64,000 nucleotides of DNA from Liolophura sinensis (lineage: Eukaryota > Mollusca > Polyplacophora > Chitonida > Chitonidae), in contig NC_088295.1 of assembly GCF_032854445.1 (NCBI RefSeq), forward strand, positions 33,822,510-33,886,509, written 5' to 3'. The notes below the pieces were generated by a model. That model had not been told where the DNA came from and made no database searches. It worked only from the letters and a program-made list of their open reading frames with translations. Every line of letters begins with the position of its first letter. Positions within the stretch are counted from its first letter, which is position 1. Shown here one piece after another: positions 37,501 to 48,249 of the stretch. Position numbers and translations under genes: made by a program.

Positions 37501-40500
37501 TTTCAACATGTAAGGAACAGATCGGACTGAACACTATGTTGATGGCAGATACATAGTTTTCACAGACAGATACAGTAAGACTGTGCCAACAGTCTCATGA
37601 GAGCCATCACTGTCAACTTATCATCATCAATGTCTCCCAATCAAAGAGAGCAAGAATGCGCCAAATTAGACACCAACGTTGAAGTATGCAGTTGGATTGC
37701 AAGATTCCTGTGTGGCCAGAGAAAGATCAGAGACGTCTGTAGAGAAATGTACATGATCAGTTTATGCACCTTTTTAATTTGATTTTGAGACAAAACTACA
37801 TTGGTTGGTTTTGCCAATTTCAGGGCTTCACAAAAAATATCATTTTGTGGATCTCAGAATATATATGTACTTGGATAAAAACCTTGCAAACATGCAAACA
37901 TGTACAGAAACAATGTACAAACATATACATGTATTTAAAGTGGTAAGGAGTGCCATTCTGTCAAAATGTTTTGAAGTTAATATGCACATACATGCCATAC
38001 ATGTACACTGTCCTTGTACACAAGTATATGTATGAAAACAGTGTTTGAAGATTTTACCTAGAAATATAAAAATTATAAATATCAATTATCCTGCTTTACA
38101 ATGCATGTAAAATCTATTAGAAAATCTTGCAGCTACAATGTATGTTAATATGCATTCCATTATTAATAGTAAAGTTGATGTAGATATTAATATACATGTA
38201 TATTAATGTAGATGGAATGGAATGTAGCTGCTGATAATTTGACCCCTATCAAAATCTACATGGAGGAAGGGGTGGGGGTGGTAATAAAACAATGAATCTA
38301 GATAATCACATATATCTAATATTACTCTTGGTATGTATATCCGGGCTGAAAGCTTATGTTTATGTAGATACATATACATGCCGTACTACAGTACTACCAG
38401 CTGCATACATTTGATCGAACAAGGATTATTACAGCATAACCATGTGGTGGTATGATAACTGGTGAACATGAGTGCACATGTAGAATATATGTACGATTAT
38501 ACCCCTATATCCTCACCTGTTGTTGTTTTAAACGTATTTTGAGGACATTTCTGTGCAAAGACTGAAAAAAAATTTCTATGAAGCCCTGATGTTCATGTAC
38601 TATCTCACCAAACCATACATTATTGCTATGATAGAAAAATCAAGGTGAATAAATTGCATTCAAAGATGGAGTGCTAAACATTTGAAAATGTAAAAAGAAA
38701 TAAGGTGTGGACACTGGATATTAAATGCATTTTGTTTTAGCCATGAGATACACAAAATGCTGGTTTATTAACGGGGCTAAGACTTGCAGATCCAATGTAT
38801 CCTGATTCTCATTATGCAGTGGGTTTTAATCTCAAAGAGAGGCCGGTGGCCAATGACATCTGTCGGGCTGTTTGCACAGTCATATATTTGATGAAGACAA
38901 CTTGCGAAAAAATAAGAAAACAGAAGTTGAACCTCCAAATGTACATGTACATGTTGGAATACTTGTATATACACATACCTGCAGACTAAAAACCAAAGAT
39001 GGAGCAACAGTTTTGGTCAGTTAAGACAACAAGGATGTTGTCTTCTGGAACAGCACATTCGCACAGACTGTAAAAATCACTAACCCAGTGTACCTAAATA
39101 AACACGTGCAACATCAGATGTATTCTGATTCACCAAGCTACAAAATTAACGTGTACATGATCTCTTCGCATACCCACAAATACTGTAAAAGACTTTGGCA
39201 ATGACTTTAACCTGCATGTATACCATCTCTGTCAAGATTTGGTTTAAAATTTACATTAGTACATGTATATGTAATCTCCCTATTTAAATGATCACAATTA
39301 GCACAGAATGTAGGTCTACGAAGGGGCTGTACTCATGCAATAGTATGAACGTCTTATCTACATATGTACATGCATGTTCATGAAATTAGTTACCCACTGT
39401 TTCCTTGATCAATGAATTAACCACATTTCTGAACAGAACTTTTCTTTTCAGAAAAAAGCAATTAATATGAAACAAACCTTTACGTGTAGCAGGTTAGAGG
39501 GGTGCACTGCATGTGCATGTAGTGTATGTATACAAAACAGATACCGATACGTCCAATCACAACAACAAGTGAAAAAGTCACAAGCAGTACGCCCTTATTT
39601 GTCTGGGATCATCCATGCGCAAAACATATTCGTGTTAACTTAATCTATTAATACACAGATCGCATGTTGCTTCTATCAAGATCTACGACCTGGAATGATA
39701 TGAACATGTAACTCATTTCCCTTTACAGCCGGAGAGAAAGCATTTCCCTATCAAGTTGAAACTTTATTTCTGTAGGAGACACCTACACTATCATGACTGT
39801 TCATGATGGTCATGATAATATGTATATTACTTATGGCACATGCGTACCTAACATGTACTTCTAATTTCTTCATCAACTACAAGTTTCTCGTAACCTGACT
39901 CAAAAATAATGTGGTAAGTAAAAACTCGATCACTATGACTTTCCTTTTCATGGTAAATAACTTTCCTTTCATGGTAAATTTAACTCATAATAAGAAAACA
40001 CAGAACTGTTTCTGCAGAAGGGCTCCATAATGCATTTCAGTTGGACCTTCTAAGGCAGAGGTTAGAGTTACACAAAACAAATTTAAAGAGTCTGGAGGCA
40101 TGGGCCATGCACTGAACAAGATGTCATAGCTCACACTTGACGTGCTCCTGTATTATATAATACACGCACGTAGGAACGATGCAAACATCTCAATCTGTGA
40201 GATCATTTTTCAGTTCAGCCACAGAATGATCCTAACTTTCTTAGTTCATGTCAGAAACAATTACCAACCGTTTATTAATGTATAAGGTCAAGCCCTCTGT
40301 TGTCTGTCATAATTCATCTGCCATCTGCAGTGTCTATAATTAAATCTCTTAAATACATCTACTCTATTTCAAATTCATAACTTTTCTTATCCATCACAGT
40401 CATGTTCTGAACATTAACATTTACCTGCTCTTGCTATACACATTCACATTTACATATACATGCTCAGAACAACCCTTCACAGCCCAATGAGTCACATTTC

Positions 40501-41362
40501 AAACTTTGCACATAAAGTTTTCATATACTGCTTCTACACTCTATGTAGGCCCTACTACTAACCCTATACAAGCGTACATGGCAATTGATATCTGGCAGCT
40601 TTAAACAGCATAGACAGACATCAGTTTTGGTCGTCAGTTGAAGGATTTCCAATTACATGGACATAAACTCTCAGATACACGTATATTTACAACGTATTTA
40701 CATGTAATTGGTTAGGGCACAAGATTTTTCCTTGTGTTCAATTTTATTTATTTATTTATTTATTTATGTGATTGATGTTTTATGCCGTACTCAAGAATAT
40801 AATTTCACTAATATGATGGTGGCTAGCATTATGGCAGGAGTAAAACGGGGCAGGGCCTGGGAAGAAACCCACGACCATCCCACGGCAGGTGAATGGCAGA
40901 CCTTCCTACATACATGTAGGATCCGCGAGGAAGCCAGCTTGAACTGCAAGTGAACTCACAATGATCACGCTGTTGAGAGGCTCCCCTGCCATTGCCCTGC
41001 GCTAGCACATTAACCACGAGGCCAGAGAGTTCTCCAAGTTTGGTAAATTGTGTTTATGATATATTAACTACAGACTCAACAACATCCATTCAAAAGCCAC
41101 ATAAACATGATCTTGAGTATAGCATGTACATTTGCATATTCATATATTGTAAATCTAAAATACATGTAATTTACTAAAAGTACTTCTATTAATAATACAT
41201 AGCAAATCTAAATAAATGTAACAAATAATAGTAAATAAATGTTCTCAATCTCAGACAATTATCACAGTAAAAAGGCTGTGAATAAAAAGAAAAGCTACAA
41301 GTGGATACTTACTCCAGAAGCTCAAAGCTTTCAGTGGACAGCGGGTATGTGGTAGACATCAT
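25574..41362 (-). CDS. DAPP1: DAPP1 (Bam32): SH2-PH adaptor of PI3K signalling
   Basis: Minus-strand coding exons in order: 41362-41313, 34381-34262, 33738-33605, 32489-32365, 31838-31791, 27694-27540, 26284-26193, 25629-25574; 259 aa (human about 280). The N-terminal SH2 domain (18-105) has the phosphotyrosine-binding Arg in TYLLRPSS (R44). Y121 in [13 protein letters not shown] matches the Src-family phosphorylation site of human DAPP1 (Tyr139). The PH domain (about 147-241) carries the 3-phosphoinositide pattern K153, then KTWRSRWF (159-166), and LKYFKDK. In vertebrates DAPP1 binds PI(3,4,5)P3/PI(3,4)P2 at the plasma membrane downstream of PI3K in B cells; here a general immune or receptor adaptor role is inferred. 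The gene converges on gene B and diverges from KAT8. Exon 1 and the last splice are the least certain parts: two donors 4 nt apart give different C-termini. Confidence 0.88.
26326..26687 (-). mobile_element. SINE family B, full length, in DAPP1 intron
   Basis: Reverse-oriented, about 360 bp. The minus strand starts GGCCCCGATGGCTCAGTTGG (A box), has a B-box-like GGGTCAATCCTTGG, then a long unique body and ends with AAGCACTCATTCACTC. Imperfect 13-bp flanking repeats (CAACTGTTTGGGA and TAACTGTCTGGGA) are probably the target-site duplication. It contains a small GC-rich CCCCACCCCGCCCCGCCCCG tract. Confidence 0.85.
27068..27236 (-). mobile_element. SINE family A, head-truncated
   Basis: Reverse-oriented: TTTATTTATG tail, GTGTTTTATGCCATACTCAA, CCAGCATTATGGTGAGAGG, GCAGGTTGCTGGATGACC, CTGGAGAGGAAAC. 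The tRNA-like end is absent. Lies in a DAPP1 intron. Confidence 0.9.
28250..28312 (-). mobile_element. SINE family A 3'-end fragment
   Basis: Short reverse-oriented remnant: TTTTGATTGGTTACGTTTTA, CGCTGTACTCTAGAATATTT, GCTCATAAGACAGTGG. Only the tail-proximal 60 bp remain. Confidence 0.7.
30368..30406. repeat. TA-rich microsatellite
   Basis: Interrupted TATATATATA run with a central AGAAA interruption, in the DAPP1 intron. Confidence 0.9.
32006..32131 (+). mobile_element. SINE family A, 5'-truncated
   Basis: Forward copy: GTCTGCCAGGTAACCTGC, CCTGGTTTCCTCCCACCATA, ATGCTGGCCCCCATCG, TATAAGTGAGATATTCTTGA, GTATGGCGTAGCATTATTAAAA. It sits about 170 bp from a DAPP1 exon. Confidence 0.9.
32803..33151 (-). 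mobile_element. SINE family B, full length with target duplication
   Basis: Reverse-oriented second copy of the 350-bp family: minus strand begins GGCCTCGATAGCTCAGTTGG (A box) and ends with AAGCACTCACTCACTC. It is flanked by an 11-bp direct repeat TTGAGGAATTA (32792-32802 and 33152-33162), good evidence for insertion by target-primed retrotransposition. Lies in a DAPP1 intron. Confidence 0.92.
34512..34566 (-). mobile_element. Possible SINE family A fragment
   Basis: TTATTTATTTGACAGC, then CACTCAAGAATATTTCACTG resembles the tail-proximal part of family A with an internal duplication or deletion. Too short for certainty. Confidence 0.4.
35202..35847. repeat. 59-bp minisatellite, about 11 copies
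   Basis: Highly regular 59-bp units (GTCAACACTCATATCATCAA, CATATTAAATACAGGTACAC, ATACAGATATAACCATCTT) with very few changes, so recent expansion. Lies in the 6.9-kb DAPP1 intron 1. Confidence 0.95.
36850..37051. mobile_element. MITE copy, diverged left end
   Basis: Shares GCATGTTTGCAAGGTGTTTA, TCAAGCATATTCTGA and the right end GTGAAAAGGTTGAGGAATTA with the copy at 42.96 kb. The left inverted repeat has decayed to CCCTTTACGCATG. Confidence 0.7.
37785..37890. mobile_element. MITE internal fragment
   Basis: GAGACAAAACTACATTGGTT, GGTTTTGCCAATTTCAGGGC and the CTTGCAAACATGCAAACATG end match the interior of the 23.85-kb element. The terminal repeats are missing. Confidence 0.6.
40742..41035 (-). 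mobile_element. SINE family A, near full length
   Basis: Reverse-oriented, with a long (TTTA)n tail, GATGTTTTATGCCGTACTCA, CTAGCATTATGGCAGGAG, CCCACGACCATCCCACGGCA, GAACTCACAATGATCACGCT and a tRNA-like end GCGCTAGCACATTAACCACG. It lies about 280 bp from DAPP1 coding exon 1, in intron 1. Confidence 0.9.
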
Positions 41363-42226
41363 TAGTCCTGGGAAAGGGTTTAGGGTAGGAATTCAGGCTA
41401 TATGGACCTGCATGTCACACAGCTCATGCTGGTTAAATGTACCAAAGGAATGTCATTAGTACTGGTCAGCATGAATAAATTAGTTCAGAATGTGTCCAGT
41501 AATGTGCCCAAATCTGTAAAGTAGGAGGTCTGAGGACGTAGTGACTGTGCCTCTGTTTCCTCAGTCACACAGGTGAGTGTACAGGTATGTCCACTTGTTC
41601 AGGTGTCACTGTAAGATGTCTTCAGGCAATAGACAGCCTAATGCAGATACACTCAGGTAAAAGTGCAAGTATCAGACAGAACAATGTGTCCTTTTTTTCA
41701 GAACAGGTCTACTCCATGATCAGGAAATGTCCAGTGAGATTTAGTGTGGTATCTGGGAAACCAATAGAAGACGACCACACGCCTTGAGAGCCTTAGACAC
41801 TCCTGACAGGCTGGGTACAGACAGAGGTGGCTCTGAGTAGAGAGCAGACTTCAGCTCTACACCCAGCTTAACCCTCTCACACACTGGCCTTCAGTCCCCA
41901 GCCTTAATACACAATCTTCAGAGTGGGAGCCAGATTTCCTGCATTCCTCAGACTTTCACACAGGTCTGTCAAGACAATAATTCTGGGGTCACAAATCTGC
42001 TGTACTCTGAGAGAAATCTTCCCTGAGGCACTGGGCTTTATGGAAAATCATCCACTGCAAGGGAAAATGGAAAGTAAATAAACCAAGTTTAATATGGTCG
42101 CCCAGAAGATATAACTACATATATAACCAGATATGAATGATCCCATTGTGCTGTTCTTTAACAGTTTTCAAATCCCTCAGATAAAGTGTGCTCCATATAC
42201 AGGCATATTAGCGCAAACATACATGT
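41363..42226 (-). promoter_or_regulatory. Probable 5' UTR / upstream region of DAPP1
   Basis: Upstream (on the minus strand) of the proposed DAPP1 start, 41.36-42.06 kb is less AT-rich than the intron and intergenic DNA around it, as expected of a first-exon region. No core promoter motif could be assigned, and further 5' UTR exons cannot be excluded. Confidence 0.3.
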
Positions 42227-42533
42227 AATATAATTACATCTATATCCTGAAGGTAACATGCACATATCTACTGTAGGGACAACACCATAAAATCTGTGGT
42301 GTAGAACAATCAGGCTGTGTGCATGTTTCTAACACAATCTTACAATCTACGTGTAACACGTAATATAATTTTGAATTAATATAATTACATCTATATCCTG
42401 AAGGTAACATGCACATATGTACTGTAGGACAACACCATAAAATCTGTAGACACCACGTGTAGAACAATCAGGCTGTGTGCATGTTTCTAACACAATCTTA
42501 CAATCTATGTGTAACACGTAATTTAATTTTGAA
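42227..42533. repeat. 151-bp tandem duplication
   Basis: AATATAATTACATCTATATC, CTGAAGGTAACATGCACATA and the following segment through TCTACGTGTAACACGTAATA recur with an offset of 151 bp and few differences. Each copy contains a small palindrome, ACGTGTAACACGT. Confidence 0.9.
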
Positions 42534-42957
42534 TTTTTTTATGTCAGTCATGTTCATAACATACACATGTAGACACAGCCAAAAGGAGACCACTGCACAT
42601 CACCAAGTACCTGAATATTAATCTCCTGACACAAAGCTGCAGCACACAGCCCAGGAGTTGGATATGAACTGGCGACCTCATTTGTCAAGGTCTTTTCAGC
42701 TTACAGGAAACCAACATGTATGTGCTCAGCCAGTGATGAGCGAATGAACTGGTATAATTGCAATTCTGCAGTTACACACCTGGTGTAATCTAAGTTTCTC
42801 ACGATTTATTATGTGAAATTCTACATTTAAGTACATTTGTTTCATGCTTTTGACACTGTAACAATAATATATACTTTCCTTTATATATTTACCACATTTT
42901 GTTATTGAATGCACAAAACTCAATGTCACCAATTACTGATTTTATCAATATCTACCC

Positions 42958-43162
42958 TAATTCTTCAACATTTTCGCATGTTTGCAAGGTGTTTATTCAA
43001 GCATATTCTGAAGCCATTGTTGTGTGGAGACTGATTAAATCATACTTTTTGTGAAGCTCTTAAATTGGTCAATTCAACAAATGTAATTTTTTCTGCAGAA
43101 TCATATTAAAAATAAAGTGCACTGAAAATTGCTCTTTCATATGCGAAAAGATTGAGGAATAA
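42958..43162. mobile_element. MITE copy with both TIRs
   Basis: Left ACCCTAATTCTTCAACATTT then TCGCATG; right CATATGCGAAAAGATTGAGG then AATAAGGGT. Inverted repeats of about 25 bp with a few mismatches and about 205 bp overall. Same family as 23.85 kb. Confidence 0.75.
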
Positions 43163-46100
43163 GGGTGCATGTAGACAGTGGGTTTCAAAAGGAAGGGAAA
43201 ATGAATGTATGGCAGTGTATGCATATAATCATCGATGCAGATGAAAGGTAGTGTCCAGGAAATACATGATGTACAGAGATTTCCCCTGACTCATAAAGCT
43301 CCACAAACAATCACCTATAATATTTAAAGAAAGAACCAGGATTTTCCGTCAGTAAACTATAGGATGGCAATTTATGATTAAGCCAGTTATGAACTTCACA
43401 CCTGTGGTCACAATGTCCACACAGCAGCGAGATGGAATGTCCACATAGCGTCTGCTTTATTACAGTATATATACGGGCCAGACTGGTATTGATAACTTCA
43501 AGTATAGTACACAGTAACAATTACAAATGTACCTGTATAGACTATAGAAAATGACAGTACATAATGTATAGCACTGTGCAATGTATGTAGAAATTAAGTA
43601 GTTTCAACGTTCCCTCATAATGAATACATATATGTACAGTGTCACAAAAAGATCAGATTTGATACATTATAAGCATAAAAGTACACTCTATTGTACCACA
43701 TGTACCTATCATAATCAGAAATTCTGCGCACCTCAGACACATAAATGTGTGTTTTGGGGAGTATTGTACACAAAGTTCACAGTGACATAAATGACGATGA
43801 GTCGGGTTAATCAAAACATTAACAAAAAAGTCTTTTTAACATATAGCTGTATTAGTTTAAACATAGAAGTGTGACATTTGATCACTAGTGCATAGCTTTT
43901 GCATGCAGGTCTACCCTAAAAGGCATACATGTGTATACAGTAAGTAACTATTAACAAATTTGCTGACATGAATACTTGTACTTCAGTTTTTTATTTTTTT
44001 CAGTTAATTTTATGCATAAAATGATTTATTTGTGTGATTAAGGATCCCAGCTTCAAAAAACTGCGGAAATTATTTCTCTACACACCACAGATCTCTCAGA
44101 ATGTTTTGAAATATTGGTTGCAGAGGTGGTTGAAAAGATTAAGAATTGGGGTAAGTCAAGAAAACCATCGTATTAACCTAGATTTCATATGCTTTAATTA
44201 CTGTGTCAGCAGTGACTTAAATCTTCACCAACGATATTTACCGTTCAAACATGAATCCAAATAACAGGTAAGCCTACAAGTAACGTCTACACATATACAG
44301 TACATGAACCTTCATGCAATGTTCAAAGTGAATGTGTTCTTTATAAAGGTCACCTAAACAGTGTTGTGGTTATACAGGCATCACTTGACAACCACATCCA
44401 TGCACATGATCTCTGTATGGTGACACAGATAGACTCAATCCTGGGACAGTCCACCCTGTAGACATTTAAAAACTGTCTACTTGTACATACATGCTCATGT
44501 ACATTGATCTACACGTCCCTGCTGAGGGTTGTACATTTGCAGAATAAGGTCCTGAAGTAGGTGAGAAATATAATATATGTGATATAGGTTCAATGCTGTT
44601 CTGTTAAATATATTACCTGTATATGTAAATATATTGCTTACAACCTACGGCTAGGATTAAACAAACACCCACGCAACTGAACTTTCAAAACTCAAACATG
44701 AGCATTCAATCAAGCCAATTCACTAACAAGTGCTTGTATCGGTGCATCTTATATACATGTACAGACCTTCAGAAATCCTTCATGATGCTTTCAAGAGCCA
44801 CAGCATACCATATTTGTATCCAAATGCTTCAAGCTAGCCCTTATCAATGACTCGGGCAGGGCAGTGGGTGTCAGGGCTGGTTATTGATTAAGTACCAACA
44901 TCCGTCTTCTCCCCTGTTCATGACCTGCTAATTGTGACTGTGAGGCCATGGAGCTTTCCAGTTCTATTAATAGTCAATATTTCGTGGCAAACTTCCAGTT
45001 CATAACAAGTGAGTGAAAGTGAACAGAACAGCTCTTTGTCCCTAAGTCATGCAAAGTCACCCAAAATTTATGTGATAAAAGCAATTCATGTCTATATAAA
45101 AAAAAAGTCTACAATTCTGAGTCAGGCATGAACGAATCAAATAATTTGATATTTAAGAGGATAAACATTACAGATACCTGATGAAGAAAGTTTCCCAGAC
45201 ATTTTAAAAAGAACTGTGTTAATAACTTTCTGCATGCACAATACAATCTGAGATAAAAGTCTATCTCACTGCATCTCCAACATTTCCGTGTACTATTGAA
45301 AACCACAAAAGATTCCACTCAAGCTTCACATCCACACAAACTACATTTATGCTTGTACAAATAACTGTCAGCACTTATATATCACATGCATGCACATGCA
45401 CCTGTAGGAATGTTATTTTTTAGCACAACTATTGACTGCTATTATTAAAGAGAGTGTGACTATGTTCTATATGCTAAATATGTATATTACTTATACGTAT
45501 ATACCCTATTTATTCTAAAATTTGGGACACCTGGTCTGCTCATTTTTGCCAATATATCAATGTACGTAATTTTAGCAGGAATATTGAGTTTCTTTTTCTC
45601 ACATGGTTAGACCATCTAATGAACAACATACTCATATCCTTATGGATAAATGAAACTAGACTTACATGCACATGTATTACTTTGCTTTTTTTTTCTTTTC
45701 ATATGTGCATGTACAGTTCTGAAAAGTCTCATAATCCAGTTCATCAATAAAAGATTTATGTATGTGTTCAAAATTTTTACCATTAAATCCATTAAAATAA
45801 ATGAAAAGCATATGAAGCACTCTGTGTAAGTATGTCAATATACTTTAGTTTCAATTGATACGGATAATATTATATTACAACATGAGGTTGTTAAATACTG
45901 GTGCGTCCTCAAACTTCCAGATAACATGATATAGCTGAGATTATTGTCAAAGTGCCATTTAGTCACAATGATCACAATGATTCAGTCAAACTTCCAGAAC
46001 AAATAAGACAATGTAAGAATGTCATGATGTCAAAACACCTTAGTCATGTTACCAGAATGAAAAAATGTTCCCTGATTTACTCGGGTATTTCGACGATCAA

Positions 46101-46310
46101 ATTTGCCAGTGCATGAATGTGTCTGAAATAGCGATGAACTTCTAATTGAACTGCACTGCACCACAGAAAGTTGTTGATCAAATGACTGAGATGTACCAGG
46201 TACATGTACTCTCACCAAATTTATCATACATTTCCCATGTCTTTTATTAATTAAGATACTGAAAAGTCTGACAGCTTTTAAACTACATACAGCTAGTTAA
46301 AGAAACATAT
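43163..46310. other. Intergenic, no gene seen
   Basis: AT-rich sequence between DAPP1 and the repeat block. Several open frames of 60-80 codons occur on both strands but none has splice sites plus a recognisable protein. Confidence 0.5.
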
Positions 46311-46311
46311 A

Positions 46312-46881
46312 CCTGTAGACTTAAAACATATACAACTAGACCTGAAACATATACCTTTAGACTTGAAACATATATACAAGTAGAATTGAACATATATACA
46401 AGTAGACTTGAAACATATATACAAGTATTTATTTATTTATTTATTTGACTGGTGTTTTACGTCATACTCAAGAATATTTCACTTCTACGACAGCGGCCAG
46501 CATTATGGTGGGAGGAAATCGGGCACAGCCTAGGGGAAACCCACGACCATCAGGTTCCTGGCAGACCTTCCCACGTACGGTATATTCAAGTTAACTTGAA
46601 ACATATACATGCACACTTGAAACATATACCTGTAGACTTGAAACACATATACAAGTAGACTTGAAAAATATATCCGTAGACTTAAAAAATATACCTGTAG
46701 ACTTGAAACATATATACAAGTCGACTTGAAAAATATAAGTGTAGACTTGAAACATATATCTGTAGACATGGAACATATATGTAGACTTCAAACATATCTA
46801 TACATGTATACTTCAAATATATACATGTATATTTCAAACATATACATGTGGACTTGAAACATATACATATAGACTTGAAAC
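46312..46881. repeat. 22-24-bp minisatellite split by a SINE
   Basis: Units such as GACTTGAAACATATACCTGT plus AG, and GACTTGAAACATATATACAA plus GTAG, fill 46312-46425 and 46585-46881. A family A SINE (46425-46583) has inserted in the middle. Overlapping minus-strand frames full of FQVYRYMFQV-like strings arise from the repeat and are not genes. Confidence 0.9.
46425..46583 (-). mobile_element. SINE family A, head-truncated, inside a minisatellite
   Basis: Reverse-oriented: (TTTA)n tail, GGTGTTTTACGTCATACTCA, GGCCAGCATTATGGTGGGAG, CCCACGACCATCAGGTTCC, CCTTCCCACGTACGG. It interrupts the repeat at 46312-46881. Confidence 0.9.
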
Positions 46882-46895
46882 ATGAAAAAGAGGAG

Positions 46896-47105
46896 GGGTC
46901 CCCCAAGGCTCAGTTGGTTAGCGGGCTTGCTCAGCCTAATGACCGAGAAGACGCTCACCGATGCGTTCGCCATGAGTTCAAGTCCAACTCATGCTGACTT
47001 CCTCTCCGCTGTACGTGAGAAGGCCTATCAGCAACCTGCGAATGGTTGTGGGTTGTGAAATATTCTTGAGTACGGCATAAATACACCAATCAAATAAATA
47101 AATAA
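46896..47105 (+). mobile_element. SINE family A with perfect 14-bp target duplication
   Basis: Forward copy with the tRNA-like head (AAGGCTCAGTTGGTTAGCGG; B box GAGTTCAAGTCC), an internal deletion between GGTTGTGGGTTG and TGAAATATTCTTGAG, and an AAATAAATAAAT tail. Both sides carry ATGAAAAAGAGGAG (46882-46895 and 47106-47119), so this is a relatively young insertion that defines the element's exact ends. Confidence 0.95.
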
Positions 47106-47119
47106 ATGAAAAAGAGGAG

Positions 47120-48249
47120 ACACAAACAAAATAGCCAGTTGGCATCAAGCATACTAGTGAGGTTGTGTGAGCACATGTATGTATGTATTAAAAACAGTCC
47201 ATGTTGGCTCAGGTGCAGTTGAGGAGGTGTTACCTGTACAATCAGGTACCAAAATAACGCCTGTCTCCCTGTTGTTGACCGGGGAATTTTTTTGGGCAAC
47301 AGGTCACAAAAAAAATTCACCTGTGGCAGTGACAGGTAGGTTCAGTAAGTTTACAATCATGTTGAAGTCAATATCCATGTATGTCTATGTTTGTGAATAT
47401 TTACTTGGCATTCCCATAACCAAAATGCTTTTGCAAGACTTTGTCATTTTTGGTCCAAATAAGTCATTTAGTGGACAAGACTGTCATCAATGAATCTATC
47501 ATATTTACGCTTTCAATTCTGAGACCAAACGTACCTTCAATATTGAAAAACATGCTATGGTTATCATAGCAACGGCAAAATTCGATCTGCAAGAAGTCAA
47601 TTTTATTAGGAAAAAAATGCTTTTCACATAAATTAAATCTTGTTGTATACAAGTGTGAACAACCAGTCAAATAAATAAAGAATAAAACGTGAAGTTAATA
47701 TTAATAGTCCCCGGCCTTTTCCTTTCACCAAAAAGTGTGCAGCTTTATGACTGCATTGCTAACTTTTCTTGCTCAAGGGACTATGTGTTGTGTTGCAGTT
47801 GTAAACGGGAGCAACTCAATACACATGCATAGGAAATCTAAACGCACACAGACCGTTTCCTTTACTTGGTTATTTCCCTTGAATGGAAAGCGAATGCGTG
47901 CACAAGTACAGACTAAACTCTCGCAAGTAAGTTGCATTTTAATGATCAACTGTGCAGATGTCCCGATCCTGACAGAATATTGAATAAAAAGCAAAATGCC
48001 ACTGAAACCAAATATTCTAACACCGTAGACTGATACTGCTTCGAAAAGGTGGCGATGGTTGACAGTAAATAATTTTGCGAAACTGAAATTATACACTCGC
48101 GGCAATGCATGGCAACTGGTAGCACTAGCACAGATTACAGACTTTCTAAAAGTCATACTGATGAGGACATGAGAAACCTGTAGGTGACAGGTACAAAAAA
48201 AAAACCTACCTGTCTCTGTGACTGTGAAAAACATTTCTACCCCTGACAA
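47120..48249. other. Intergenic, no supported gene
   Basis: A 158-codon minus-strand frame (47773-48249) and a shorter plus frame cover the same DNA. Plus 47797-47926 also has an acceptor-like TGTGTTGCAG and a donor-like GTAAGT. None yields a recognisable protein, so I leave it uncalled; an unannotated exon is possible. Confidence 0.35.

Noticed and set aside
46530-46973. Overlapping minus-strand frames of FQVYRYMFQV type
   Set aside because: Produced by the 22-24-bp minisatellite and adjacent SINE.
47773-48249. 158-codon minus-strand frame
   Set aside because: Cysteine- and phenylalanine-rich with no domain and partly overlapped by another frame; likely chance.
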